Assembly: GCA_964017155.1 (NCBI GenBank)
Contig: OZ024855.1
Location: 5,308,690-5,372,689, forward strand
DNA: 64,000 nucleotides
Direction of reading: 5' to 3'
Source: Oasisia sp. SBJ-2009
Lineage: Eukaryota > Annelida > Polychaeta > Sabellida > Siboglinidae
Shown one piece after another: positions 13,801 to 24,000 of the stretch (the stretch's first letter is position 1; every line of letters starts with the position of its first letter). A program made the position numbers and the translations under genes. The notes beneath the pieces were generated by a model. The model did no database searches. It was given only the letters and a program-made list of their open reading frames with translations, and was not told the DNA's origin.

Positions 13801-15420
13801 GAAAGCATAATGCCTACATTAATGCACATTTACAGTAAAAATGGCGCGGTCCCGGTTATTTTTGTAGTGCTCTGATCACATGTTCTCGGTCTTGACTTTG
13901 TCGAACATACCCACATCTCAGAATCAGGCTACGCGACTACACGGTCAACCTTCATTTTTGCAGATACCGATAGCGATACCGGGTTTATTACGACTGAACA
14001 GCTTATATCTCACTCACCCTCTATCTCAAGAACAACCTTAACCACTGTATCCACCTGAGATAATGTCGAAATAGCCCGCATTTTCTTGCCATGAACCGAT
14101 CACATGGTCTTACAAAACATACTCATATTTTTATTTGTTTTGTACTAATATCGACGAATAGCAGTGCGCGATATTTTTAGGCGGGTAAATATGTTACATT
14201 GTATCGTATTCGGCCGTGAAATTAAGGTTGGTGTGTCACTTGGTGAATTTGGCTGTGTTTATTTAACAAAATAATTAATGTTATTGAATTGAATTCTATC
14301 TTGGTTACATACACACATTTGATAGTGTCAATGAAACCAGCGTGAGGTCATTGACATTGTAAATAAAAACGTGTACGTCTGGATTAGGGTGCATGTAATT
14401 AATTGTTTAAAAGAAACGGCACCAGGTCCAGGACCAGGTTTCCACGTTGATGTCGTTGCACAGCTTTTATCAACAGAAACCATGACAAATGCAATTATGT
14501 CACCCTTTCTCTATATGGTGAAATACCTTTCCATATATATGAAGGGTACGTAAGCTATTGACCGTGCAGGCGCGTAGCCAGCGATAGTTTGTATGTGTGT
14601 GTGCATGTCATGACGTGTGCTCAATAGACAGAACAGCCAAAACAACGCCATCTTTGCACTGAATTCGATCGAACGTCCCACAACGTTCCATCAACTGTAA
14701 TGGTAAAATTAATGTAGACATTATACTTTCATATTGACGGACATGTTATACGATTTCAATATTGAACTATTTGTGAAGTAGCAGTCTCGTGTGATGCATA
14801 CGACGAGCTGTATGTGATTTTAAACATCCGTTTCGGCATCGTCGTCATCGAGCCAACACACCTGTCGAGTATCGTCGGGCCACCAGTCGATGTTCAATCG
14901 GCTGTAATGGTCATGTCAGACTGTATCCATATTTGGCTATGTATGAGGCTTCGGAGTCATGCGAGTTCAACAGCTAGATTGTAGGATGATTTAAGCAAGC
15001 GTTCCATAAATCTTTTCGCAAACAGTTCCGCATTTTACACACGTCAAGAATACGTAAAAGACGGCACACAGACCCTAGTTGCGTCAGAGCGTCCTCTGTC
15101 GGATTAGTTATTGTGGTACCTCATTGACATATCACAGCAATAATAATAAAAAAAATAAACGCTACCAGCAGTCCGTCACATAAGCAGCGTGCCATCTCAT
15201 GGTTGTGTTGACCCACTCTGTGATGTTTATTGCAGTTACTCCCAAGGTGGAGCCACCAGACCATACTGCGGCGAATGTCACCGGAGTGACAGAGACTGCG
15301 AAGTCAACGTCAGCGTCATCACAGGACGTGTCTCATGTAACAGTCACCACCGGCACGGGGAGATCAGCTGCTCAACCAATCATTCTCAACATAATGCCAC
15401 TTGTGCAAGACGGATCCTGA
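4139..15420 (+). CDS. ATF2: ATF2/ATF7/CREB5-family bZIP transcription factor, whole gene (11 coding exons)
   Basis: Coding parts: 4139-4189, 4684-4786, 5013-5161, 7074-7190, 8162-8433, 9332-9635, 10125-10381, 10739-10810, 11386-11482, 11883-12000, 15236-15420; 1725 nt, 574 residues. Seen: an N-terminal C2H2 finger (C-x4-C, then H-x3-H, residues 10-30); DQTPTPTRF at 52-60, matching the ATF2 activation loop with the JNK/p38 sites Thr69/Thr71 (here Thr54/Thr56); a Pro/Thr/Val-rich middle; ILKAAL at 333, like the family's conserved RLKAAL; basic region ERRRKFLERNR plus AAARCR (432-449); and a leucine zipper with 7-residue spacing at L459, M466, L473, L480, L487, ending LLLAHKDCP. Known of the family: nuclear factors that dimerise, bind CRE (TGACGTCA)-type sites and are activated by stress kinases. 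All introns are GT-AG. The start MGDD resembles ATF7 and has G at -3 and +4. It probably represents the single pre-duplication ATF2/ATF7/CREB5 gene. Confidence 0.93.
4684..4786 (+). CDS. ATF2: bZIP gene exon 2
   Basis: Residues 18-51: RFANEDHLTVH and the second half of the C2H2 finger. The acceptor CAG is at 4681-4683; the donor GTCAGT at 4787 is phase 1, so the Asp of DQTPTPT is split across the intron. A degenerate second copy of the exon end plus GTCAGT lies about 57 bases downstream. Confidence 0.92.
5013..5161 (+). CDS. ATF2: bZIP gene exon 3, kinase-target segment
   Basis: Residues 52-101: DQTPTPTRFLRNCEEIGLF, then an amphipathic stretch ending in FKKASEF. This is the conserved activation-domain core that stress kinases phosphorylate in ATF2/ATF7. 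The donor GTGAGT at 5162 runs directly into a minisatellite. Confidence 0.93.
5165..5806 (+). repeat. Minisatellite starting at the exon 3 donor, 23/24-bp unit
   Basis: About 15 units built on CATACTTAGTCAGCACTCAG, with a variant carrying TTACATTCAG, run from just after the donor to 5525 and resume at 5767-5806 after an inserted element. The first units are the most diverged, next to the splice site. Confidence 0.9.
5526..5766. mobile_element. Small MITE-like insertion splitting the minisatellite
   Basis: The ends are imperfect inverted repeats: AGGGCTTTATGTAG on the left and CTACATAAAGCT on the right. A short internal palindrome surrounds CGTCCATATTCGGACGG. Repeat units lie on both sides, so the element entered an existing array. 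Confidence 0.5.
6104..7063 (+). repeat. 30-bp minisatellite before the exon 4 acceptor
   Basis: About 31 units containing GATGCTTGGTGACATTGTCT followed by TGTGTTGTTT; some near the 3' side carry an extra TTGTTGT. The last unit grades into the acceptor region of exon 4. Because 30 is divisible by three, long open frames cross the array on both strands; these are repeat artefacts. Confidence 0.95.
7074..7190 (+). CDS. ATF2: bZIP gene exon 4
   Basis: Residues 102-140, Pro/Leu/Thr-rich, phase 0 at both ends. The acceptor TTGTTGCAG ends at 7073 and the donor GTTAGT starts at 7191. It could be alternatively used, since its length is a multiple of three. Confidence 0.8.
7484..7615. repeat. Near-perfect 132-bp palindrome (hairpin)
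   Basis: Two 66-bp arms meet at the centre of CCACCATGGTGG (axis 7549/7550) with only a few mismatches. It could be a tiny foldback MITE or a palindromic duplication. Confidence 0.85.
7653..8038. mobile_element. hAT-like MITE
   Basis: The left end CAGGGTTGGCATTGATT and the right end, read on the other strand as CAGGCTTGGAAAAAATC, form terminal inverted repeats of the CAGGG type common in hAT elements. Subterminal sequence is rich in GATTTAATCAA palindromes. No coding capacity. Confidence 0.55.
8081..8134 (+). repeat. 18-bp tandem repeat before the exon 5 acceptor
   Basis: About three copies of TGACACTGACTGTATCAC, ending some 25 bases before the exon 5 acceptor. Confidence 0.85.
8162..8433 (+). 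CDS. ATF2: bZIP gene exon 5
   Basis: Residues 141-230: a Pro/Thr/Val/Ala-rich, low-complexity segment of the trans-activation region. The acceptor CAG ends at 8161 and the donor GTAAGT at 8434 is phase 2. Confidence 0.85.
8777..9072 (+). repeat. 32-bp minisatellite in intron 5
   Basis: About nine copies of a unit containing TGTGCTCCGTCTGTAGTGTC then TGTGTCTGACAG, with very few substitutions, which suggests recent expansion. It does not touch an exon. Confidence 0.93.
9332..9635 (+). CDS. ATF2: bZIP gene exon 6
   Basis: Residues 231-332. It contains QQYMLQVMVRMPSGDMMPV, aligned by eye with the LLLHLPNGQTMPV stretch of vertebrate ATF2, followed by Pro/Val/Thr-rich sequence. Phase 2 in, phase 0 out (donor GTGAAT at 9636). 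Confidence 0.88.
9660..9990. repeat. Possible dispersed repeat fragment in intron 6
   Basis: The segment around 9830-9890, with TATATAGCGCAGTATCCAAT and CTCAAAGCGCTTTACA, resembles interspersed repeats I have seen in marine invertebrates. Boundaries and class are unknown. Confidence 0.3.
10125..10381 (+). CDS. ATF2: bZIP gene exon 7
   Basis: Residues 333-417. It opens with ILKAALQQQ, the counterpart of the conserved RLKAALTQQ motif, then runs Thr/Val/Pro-rich. The acceptor GACAG ends at 10124 and the donor GTGAGT at 10382 is phase 2. Confidence 0.9.
10739..10810 (+). CDS. ATF2: bZIP gene exon 8, start of basic region
   Basis: Residues 418-441, up to DERRRKFLERN. The acceptor TTTGCCTTCAG (ending 10738) was chosen over an upstream AG at 10671-10674 because only it restores the bZIP frame from phase 2. 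The donor GTCAGA at 10811 is followed by a TG-rich array. Confidence 0.92.
10826..11275 (+). repeat. Compound TG-rich microsatellite after exon 8
   Basis: Interrupted (TG)n with TCTGTGG, TGCGTGGG and TGTGGTG variants, starting 16 bases after the exon 8 donor. Long frames on both strands are artefacts of the repeat. Confidence 0.95.
11320..11383 (+). repeat. 18-bp repeat abutting the exon 9 acceptor
   Basis: Three to four units around AAGTGATGTGTTCTGTGT end in the acceptor TTACAG. Several contain GTGTAAGTGATG, a donor-like GTAAGT. Confidence 0.75.
11386..11482 (+). CDS. ATF2: bZIP gene exon 9, basic region and zipper start
   Basis: Residues 442-474: RAAAARCRAKKKMW, the DNA-contacting basic region, and the first zipper heptads (L459, M466, L473). 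Phase 2 in, phase 0 out (donor GTGACT at 11483). Confidence 0.94.
11883..12000 (+). CDS. ATF2: bZIP gene exon 10, end of zipper
   Basis: Residues 475-513: HEVTQLRNEVAELKSLLLAH, then KDCP as in all ATF2/7 proteins. The acceptor lies behind a (TTG)n tract at 11844-11880. The donor GTACGT at 12001 is phase 1. Without splicing, the frame stays open into the adjacent minisatellite to 13388. Confidence 0.93.
12003..13340 (+). repeat. 39-bp C-rich minisatellite after the exon 10 donor
   Basis: About 33 units with CCCCCAGTCACCCCTCACTC then CACCCCATCACACAC; variation is mainly C/T at fixed positions. The first degenerate unit overlaps the exon 10 donor. Each unit is 13 codons, so the exon 10 frame remains open across the array. 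Confidence 0.95.
13407..15116. mobile_element. 1.7-kb foldback element in intron 10
   Basis: The left terminus CCACAAATCCACGTTAGTCG pairs with a right terminus ending GGATTAGTTATTGTGG. Arms of about 450 bp (13407-13860 and 14640-15116) are imperfect reverse complements: the left GACTCCGAAACCTCACACAT and right ATGTATGAGGCTTCGGAGTC stretches can be matched by eye. Each arm carries two related subrepeats with ACATTAATG...TTACAG. The centre has no transposase-like frame. It fits a non-autonomous foldback DNA element. Confidence 0.7.
15236..15420 (+). CDS. ATF2: bZIP gene exon 11 with stop codon
   Basis: Residues 514-574: ITPKVEPPD, a Ser/Thr-rich run, then QPIILNIMPLVQDGS and a TGA stop. The hydrophobic end loosely resembles the QSHVIM-type end of ATF7. 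The acceptor TATTGCAG ends at 15235 and phase 1 matches exon 10. Confidence 0.88.
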
Positions 15421-15489
15421 TTGGACAGTCCTCGTCCAATAGAAAGTGCATTTACAACTGCTGTTTAACAATTTCTGAGCGGGACTAGA

Positions 15490-15760
15490 CTGTGAGGTAG
15501 TTGAGGCTTGTGTGACACTGTGTCATACTGACATCATGACACGACACCAAGAGATCAGTGACAGATGTGTCAACAAGTGGGTGGCATAGGTTGTTGCTGA
15601 CATCAAGACGTCTGTGACAGATGTGTCAAGTAGGTTGATGCTGACATCAAGAGCTCTGTGACAGATGTGTCAAGTACGTCACTGCTGACACCAACAGTTC
15701 AGAGACAGATGTGTCAGCCAGCTCATAGACATGTGTCAACCGCTCAGTGACAGGTGTGTC
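15490..15760 (+). repeat. Degenerate tandem repeat in the bZIP 3' region
   Basis: Diverged units of roughly 60 bases centre on TGTGACAGATGTGTCAAG and CTGACATCAAGA. TGACAG/TGTCA words continue sparsely to about 16270. Confidence 0.6.
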
Positions 15761-16387
15761 ACCAAGTGAGTAGTGGTTGTTCTGCGTCCAGTGACTAGGA
15801 CACACAAGCACTGTCCAGTCCGTGTCGTGTGACAGCAGCCAGCCAGACATTGCTATGCACCAGCCCTGTGCCGTGAGGGTCTCGTGAACATAGCACCATT
15901 CCACACCTGGTGGTGACAGACGTTTCTCTCTCGTCCAACGGCTGCTGGAAAGAACTTGTATTATTTTATTTACTTGTGCCCCTCCCTGCATGGGGAACTT
16001 AGGCCATTTTATTTAACGTGCTGTAATTTATTTATCATATGCAGACAAACTGTTTTTAACACAATGCACAATGTCGGTGACTCATCAGACCGCCGAATCG
16101 TCTTTGCCGATAACTCATGTGACAGTCAAGTTGACGGTTAGTGATTTGTCCGACAGATAAGTGAACTGTGTCAGTGACTTGTCTGACAGCCATTGAGACT
16201 GTGTCGGTGACATGTGTGACACATTAGTCCACTGTCATGACAGTGTAAGTGACTTACACAAACACAGCTTCTTGTGCCATATTAGTGATGGGGTGATAAG
16301 ATATTTATGCAGAAGTTATGTTAACTTCTGCAGAATACCATGCAATGTTTGTGTGACTGTAACCATGAACTGCCGATTGATTTTTGT

Positions 16388-16700
16388 TGCTGTGATGTGT
16401 CAGACATGATGTGTTGTTGTGATGTGTCAGACATGATGTGTTGCTGTGATGTGTCAGACATGATGTGTTGCTGTGATGTGTCAGACATGATGTGTTGCTG
16501 TGATGTGTCAGACATGATGTGTTGCTGTGATGTGTCAGGCATTATGTGTTGCTCTGATGTGTCAGACATGATGTGTTGCTGTGATGTGTCAGGCATTATG
16601 TGTTGCTGTAATGTGTCAGAGACGATGTGTTGCTATGATGTTTCGGAGATAATGTGTTGCTGTGATGTGTCAAGCATGATGTGTTGCTGGGATGTGTCTT
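16388..16700 (+). repeat. 27-bp minisatellite in the bZIP 3' region
   Basis: About 11 units of GATGTGTCAGACATGATGTG plus TTGCTGT, increasingly diverged at the 3' end. Open frames on both strands follow from the unit being nine codons. Confidence 0.9.
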
Positions 16701-16919
16701 CCAGTGCATGTGGTACATGTTGTGACTCAAGAAATGACCTATGTAGGGCAAGGTCACAGACTCCGTGCGATGTCCGCGTCATGTGCAGTATTGGTAGTTT
16801 GACCTACATGTCTGTAGTGATGTCTCGCCTGTAACAAGTCAATTAACTGTGGATACAGATGTGATGAATTGGTGACTGTAGAGTGATGGTTACTACAGGC
16901 CTTGTAAGGTAGCGGGAGG

Positions 16920-17590
16920 ACAAGTACATGAGTACCTCGTGAGGTCAGGTACTTGTACATGAGTACCTCGTGAGGTAGTGTGAGTCCAGGTACTTGTACA
17001 TGAGTACCTCATGAGGTAGTGGGAGCCCAGGTACTTGTACATGAGTACCTCGTGAGGTAGTGGGAGCCCAGGTACTTGTACATGAGTACCTCGTGAGGTA
17101 GTGGGAGCCCAGGTACTTGTACATGAGTACCTCGTGAGGTAGTGTGAGGTCAGGTACTTGTACATGAGTACCTCATGAGGTAGTGGGAGCCCAGGTACTT
17201 GTACATGAGTACCTCATGAGGTAGTGGGAGCCCAGGTACTTGTACATGAGTACCTCATGAGGTAGTGTGAGTCCAGGTACTTGTACATGAGTACCTCATG
17301 AGGTAGTGTGAATCCAGGTACTTGTACATGAGTACCTCATGAGGTAGTGGGAGCCCAGGTACTTGTACATGAGTACCTCATGAGGTAGTGGGAGTCCAGG
17401 TACTTGTACATGAGTACCTCATGAGGTAGTGGGAGCCCAGGTACTTGTACATGAGTACCTCATGAGGTAGTGGGAGCCCAGGTACTTGTACATGAGTACC
17501 TCATGAGGTAGTGTGAGGTCAGGTACTTGTACATGAGTACCTCATGAGGTAGTGGGAGCCCAGGTACTTGTACATGAGTACCTTGTGAGC
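16920..17590 (+). repeat. 41-bp palindrome-bearing minisatellite
   Basis: About 16 units. Each includes the perfect 14-bp palindrome TACCTCATGAGGTA (or the CTCGTGAG variant), TGTACA, and a spacer GTGGGAGCCCAG or GTGTGAGTCCAG. It lies between the bZIP stop and the BAZ2 3' end. Confidence 0.93.
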
Positions 17591-18402
17591 TAGCAGGTCA
17601 AGTACTTGTACATTAGTACATTTTTCAGTACTTGTATTGAGTTTTGAAAGGACTTGAAATTGGTAAACTGTGTCGCTAAGTCATACAACTAGTATGTGTG
17701 TATTAATGTCAGCATTGCTTATTGCTTCCTGGAGAAGTCAAGATGGTGTTTGATTGAATAGGTCTGCCTGAGTAAAATAAGGAGTAAAGTGTTCTGAGCA
17801 ATCATGACTGAATGTACTTGATGTAATCAACTTGTATTTGAAATTGTACTTGACAGGTTTCAAGCATTTGTACTTGGTCTAATGTACTTGGAAATGTACT
17901 AGATCTTATGTATTTGCCGAGAGCCTGAATTGCATCAGTAGAGTACTCAGTAGTATACATTATAACTTGGCATTGTCCTGTACATGTGATGCTGTCACGT
18001 GATGTCAGATAAGCAATGATTTCAGAGCTTCCCATTACGTTAATATGTATCTGAAACACCTGCATATCTTAGCATTGCATTTAAAGTCTGCTGCTATTTT
18101 TTTATATGGGTTAGATAAAACCTAAAGTATAAACCTGAATTAATGAAGCTAATCAGTCAATGTAATCTGTAACATATATAATTTAATTGTGGTAATAATT
18201 TATTATTTTAGTGTTCATTATGCATTGTATGCAAGCACAGTGGTACGCCTGCGGGAAAAGGTAATGTTAAAATAGTGATAGAAGCTGGTGATGAACTAGG
18301 GGCAATTGGATGCTATTGTTTTTGTAATCAGTGTTTTAATTGTTACTTGGTTTTTAGACATATCCTTGCAATTGAATCATGTCCATACAAATATTATTGT
18401 AT

Positions 18403-18408
18403 ATTAAA
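18403..18408 (+). terminator. Candidate poly(A) signal of the bZIP gene
   Basis: ATTAAA followed within about 30 bases by GT-rich sequence. It is the best + strand candidate I saw between the stop codon and the BAZ2 3' end, and would imply a 3' UTR near 3 kb. Weak evidence. Confidence 0.25.
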
Positions 18409-18871
18409 TGCATTTTAATCTAGACAGGTATACACAGGTGAATAGCTGTGTATCATGTTATGTTTGAGAATATGATAAACGTTGGAAATAACTCGTGCCA
18501 TTATGAAGACTAGACTGTTGGTAAATATTTTATTTATCGTTCGTTCTTGTGTTGTCTGGTTTTTAATTTGTCCATATACCCCATCGTGATTCCCCCAAAT
18601 CCACCATGAGTAGGCCTTGCTCATTGTTTCGAGATTATTATCTGTTGTTAGTATATGTTACTTTACAACATACAAATGTAAAATATCGTAACAGTTATGG
18701 TCAGAGTGTAATCATGACCTACAAAGACATTTATTGAAGCTGTTACACCATCTATACCGGTGTTAACTGTTCTATGCATATGCCTAGAATCTTAGCGCCC
18801 ATCGTGGAATTAACAGTTAGAGACCAGACCCAAACAAAATCTCAACAAAACACATTAAAATTTACTCACAA

Positions 18872-18877
18872 TTTATT
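18872..18877 (-). terminator. Candidate poly(A) signal of BAZ2
   Basis: AATAAA on the - strand, followed within 30 bases by TGTGTTTTGTTGAGATTTTG, a typical GU/U-rich downstream element. It is the first consensus I found after the BAZ2 stop and implies a 3' UTR of about 1.95 kb. Confidence 0.5.
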
Positions 18878-20329
18878 GCTCACCGACAGTAACGACATGA
18901 CACAGCTACAGAAAGTCTGCAAATTTAAAAACATGATCACAAAATGACTGTTTCTGAAACAATTACGTCTCGCTTGTAACAAATCCTAGGTAACCGCTTA
19001 GTCGAACGTACAGTGGCATCGCAGACCTAACCTGAAATCTATAGAATAACTTGAAGATAACAATGATAGACATAAGAACAGTCTATAGGAGTCTCCAGCT
19101 GATAACATTCTATATGTCCAAATGCAGCCGTCCGCTGAAGACCTCCGTATAGGCAGTGGTACATGCTACACATATAAATATACATATTCTATGTATATAT
19201 TAGACTCTCGCGTGTGAAAGGACAAAACACCCGTGGTTTAGTTACTCTTATATCACTACCCTTTCATCTGTTGCTGGTATTTGCGTTGATCGGTTAAATA
19301 CACTTTGATGGTGATGAAATGAGTGAACGATGATGATGAATGAAATGACATGATCAGTGCAAAATTATGTCACAAGTCGCGAAGTCAAACTTGCGTTCAG
19401 TCGTCACTTCTTTCTACGACAGATTCCTTCAGACATTTGCCAAAGAAAAACCTACTGCTACGTCGTCTGCCCGTGCCACCATGCCATGGCCTGTTGCCAC
19501 TCTGGTACGACGGGTGGCATTGGAGTGGCAGCTGTCGACGCAGATTCTTCGATGATGATATGCTAGGTGACACCAACAAGTATTTTTTGTTGCTAATGTC
19601 CTACAAAAGTAACACACGTAACATTGCTTTGTGAATTTCACATGAACATATAAGCTATATCAACGTTGTAAAGAAAACATGTTTGTGTATACGTATATCC
19701 ATTAATATCTAAAAAAAATAGCTCAGAAACGCGTCACATCCGCACAAAAGAAACGTGACCGTTCGTGGTCCAATCCGCCGTCAGGCTGGACGCGTGAACA
19801 CATCGACACCAAGTACTCAGTGCTATTTAGAGATCAAAACAAAGTGAACGTACTTACACACTTCTCAACACAGGGTCCCTGAAATACGCTGCAACCAACA
19901 CTTAGCTGCCAGTTTTCAAACCGTTCGGTTGCAGCGATACACGATAAAGTTACCAGTTACGATAAGCGCAGAAACGGTCGTGGTGCCATCTGTATGATAT
20001 CAGAACTACCTTATGCTGCGCCAAGCACACAGTCGTTAGTTAACAATCCACTTCACATTCTAGATCATCATTTATGGCTGTTTTTAAATGATTTTTAGTC
20101 ATTTTCATGTGCTGTGATAGTGTTTGGTCCTCCAAACACTGACCACTAAAATAAGTATAATTTGGCAACATTTAAAGTGAATCCAATATAGTCATTTGAA
20201 AAGTCAAAGGTCCCGCATGACATTGAAGAACTTGACAAACATATGACAACTGAGAACACATCACTGGAATGTTTTTTGTTGGAATTACTTCACTATGGAC
20301 TGCTCGGAAATCATCACCTTTTTCTGTGG

Positions 20330-20640
20330 TTGACACGTGTGCATGTCAAGCACGCTGTCCACAATTGTCATGTGTGTTTGTCTAGGACGTTATCGCACAG
20401 TTGTCAAACGAGTCCAGTACATTGTCACACATCTGTCAAATGTGCATCTGGAAAACTCACACACTTGTTGAGTGCTTGTGTGTGTGTCAGACGCTGTCAT
20501 ACAGCTGTCAAGTATATCATTTGGGAAATTGTCACACGTTGTCATGTGTGTGCTTCTATGGCATTGTCACATATTTGTCAAGAGTGTTTGCCGAGGACAC
20601 TGTCACACAGTTGTCGAGTGCTTGTCTCCAGGGACGTGAT
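20330..20640. repeat. Degenerate TGTCACA-rich repeat in the BAZ2 3' UTR
   Basis: Diverged units of about 60 bases with TTGTCACACAGTTGTCA-like words, in the region expected to be the BAZ2 3' untranslated region. Confidence 0.45.
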
Positions 20641-20818
20641 CACGACAGCCATTGGACAACAAAATGGAGGCGAGTTTGAACGACCCAAATAACAGGTCAT
20701 CATGAATGCTAACTAGTTGCTGTCACCGCTGCGATGACGAGGATCCTGTGTCACCCACCACGCGGGTGGTCCTATGTCCTTGTGCTGCCCATAAGTGTCT
20801 AGACACCGGTCACTCGTC

Positions 20819-21008
20819 TCAGCTGCCGTTGTCCTGGTCACTGTTGCCCTGCCTGGGGGTGGCGCCCCACAGTTGGGTGACGCGCTGCTCAAAGAAGGTG
20901 TGCATGGCGTGACCTGCCTCCCCCACCGGGGAGTCATCCTCGTTGAACAGGTCGCAGTTGGAGAAGATGAGACGAACATCCGCACAGAACTCATCCCTCG
21001 TCTTGTAC
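20819..21008 (-). CDS. BAZ2B: BAZ2 exon 37, bromodomain end and stop
   Basis: Residues 2215-2277: RYKTRDEFCADVRLIFSNCD, LFNEDDSPVG; contains the acetyl-lysine-binding Asn of the FNEDDS loop (human FNEDDSDIG). Ends with a short tail and TGA. Confidence 0.97.
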
Positions 21009-24000
21009 CTACAGACACAAAGTACAGAACCTATCGCTTGAAAATGTGTCGAAAATGAACATTTCCGTTTTGTTGTTTTTTTGACAGGTTCACATATCAA
21101 TATAACAATAAAAAAATGTTATGCAATAACTATGACAAGTTCAATGTAGTTGAGCATTGAAATGGCCAATTGAATGACATTTATTAATTAAATTGGTAGG
21201 AATAACATGTAACTCTGACAACCATACAACTATATGACACTGAGCCTCTGTGCAGTGTCACCTACTGGTTTCTCGGTAGCCAAACCTCACGAGAACGTTC
21301 TACATAAAAAAAAATACATGCAACAATACAAACATTCCCACCAAATACATATTATTTACTTTAGAAAGGTGGTGCCATTCGCCACAAGGTCACCGATATC
21401 ACTGTGACCACCCAACACTTTTCAAGAAGAACTATTTTTAAAATATGATTATTCCTGTCCGTGTCCTTAAACTAGTACATTTGTTCAATGTCCACTCACC
21501 GGTCACTCTCGAGCCTCTCTTTCACGGTGTGCAGGTCCATTGGCTGGACAATGACCTTGTGGTAGGTGGGAAACCTGCGGCCGTTGACCGGCATCTGGAA
21601 GGGCCACGCTGCCTCATGCTGCTCCAGCTCGGTCAGCAGTTGCCTAGCAACAGAAGGCAGCGGTCAGTGCAAGGTCACATGATCACAACAGCAGGGTGGA
21701 ACGAAACGGGTAACAGAGAAGACAAAAAGGAGAGAAAAACAGACAAAGGTGTGAGAACTGACTGAGTGCCATCTGATAGGTGGCAGCACCTCACTGGGGT
21801 ATATAGACCCTAATCACCCGGGAATATACACAAGCGACACCCGTAAACTACCACCCATGATACAACACACTTTTGACATCTTCGTGTTACAAACCATGTA
21901 CCAAATACACAAGGATGTGTTTGTTTCGTTTACTTATTTGTACTGCAACATTTGGTGTCAGAAGTGGGATCAACAGTGCGAGTGTTGGATGCACTCAGGA
22001 AGAGGTGCACTGACCTGGACGGTGCAAGCAACAGATGCACCAATGAATGCACTGACCTGCACGGTGCCATCACATCGACAGTGCCACTGTCACCCTCTGC
22101 CTTGTTCTCCTCCTCCACAGCCACTGGTTCCTTCCTGTCTTCCTCCTTGCTCTGTCCACTTGTCCCCGACTCTGCCGTCCTGCTCGGTGTGCTCCGTGAC
22201 GTGTCCGCCTTGCTGGACACAGGCTTACGTCTCTTCCGAGACTTGTTTCCCTGTTGAACCAACCACATGGTTAGTCTCCACGGAAAATTAATAAAATATT
22301 TGGCTCTCCAGAATGTCATATAGTTCTTGATCAGTTAAAATTACTCTTTGGCAATGTATCTACATTCGTAATATTTTTATTAAAATAAATCATATAAGAA
22401 ATGAAAGAAATTTTAAATAAAATTTGTAATCATCAGTGAGCACTAGTAATGTTGTCAACAGATACGCAGGGTGTTAGGGTGGGTGGGCAATATGATGAGG
22501 GTAAGTTTGTAAATGATGACAGAATCATGTCACACACTGACCTTGGTACACGCACAAGCCGCACAGCACCACTTGCGAGGCATCCTAGAGAGAAGACACA
22601 AATATATCACCACTTGTTGATGTTCACAGTCACATTACACATGAACATCAACACACATTTTGTCACATGCCGATATCCACATAAATATATCCTCAAATGT
22701 TGATGGCCACACACACATATTCCCACATGTTGATATCAACACAAACACCTTCCCACAGCAGATATCCACACAAACACCTTCCCACAGCAGATATCCACAC
22801 AAACACCTTCCCACAGCAGATATCCACACAAACACCTTCCCACAGCAGATATCCACACAAACACATTCCCACATGATGATATCCACACAAACACTTTTAC
22901 ATTTTTACACCCAAAAAAGAGTGTTTACTAAAGTCTGAAAGCCTCACTAACAAATGCCTAAAATGTACAAAGTTGTATATGTTAGAGTGTGGTGCCCTGT
23001 CACTCACCTAGACAGCGGGGGGTCCATGCAGTCTATGTGGATGGCGCGTGTACAGTGCTCACACTCAGCCAACTTGAAGCCCACGCCGCCACACACAAAA
23101 CAACACGAGTCTCCTGTCGCCTGCAACAAACACAAACACACTCAACTCACGGCTGTGCATAATAAAGATCAAATAAGATAGTTTCTATCATGCTGGGTGA
23201 GGGCATCAGGGAGTCGTGGGGGGTAAGCACGATTGTAAGGACAAGGTTTTAAATTCAGAATTTTGTAACATTGATTTTTTAGTATTACAGCAAATCTATC
23301 TATCAATCAGTTTTATAAAGTACATTTCAGCTGCCCTATATAAAAAGTACTTTGTGCACAGAAGTAACCATTAAATCGACTGTAAAACCAACGCTAGAAA
23401 TCTGAGTTTATTTAGTATTTCCACCCAGTATAATAAATCAATCTCCGTATATATATTACAAAAACTTAGAATAATCAATGTAATGTACAAACTTTGTAAA
23501 CTGACATACATCACTGATTTCAAAATTTGCCTTTCAGTTTGTTAGGGTGCCTATGAACAGCAATTAGGTTTAGCAGAATAACTCACCTTTGATATGCATT
23601 CGTAACAATACCAGTCACCCTCAGGAATGTTTTCAAGCTTTGGCTGTAAACAATCACATGACGTTTATTTTAAAATTCTCTACTGTGAGTGCACGTGTGC
23701 AAATGTTTATGCATGTAAGCATGTGAATGAGACAATATGTCACAAAATGTCACAAAACATAAGTACTGTATACACACGCACACACACACCTGTATACAAA
23801 ATAGACACTATATGGACAAGAGAGTTAGTTATGAGAGCTAATCAGAGGTATAATGTACATAGGTCATATGGACTGCTATTCAAAAAAAACTTTGTTACTA
23901 GGTTTTAATTTTTATATTTAATATCATGTTTTTAAAACAAGTAAAGGCAGACTGGCAGTTATTTTGCATAAACCTCATAACTACGATTGAAACAATATTT

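Noticed and set aside
20243..20692. 149-codon + strand frame
   Set aside because: Cys/Val/His-rich translation of a TGTCACA-rich degenerate repeat, antisense to the expected BAZ2 3' UTR; no family resemblance.
20713..21058. Alternative frames over the bromodomain exon on both strands
   Set aside because: Shadows of the real BAZ2 exon 37, which carries the FNEDDS motif in one frame only.
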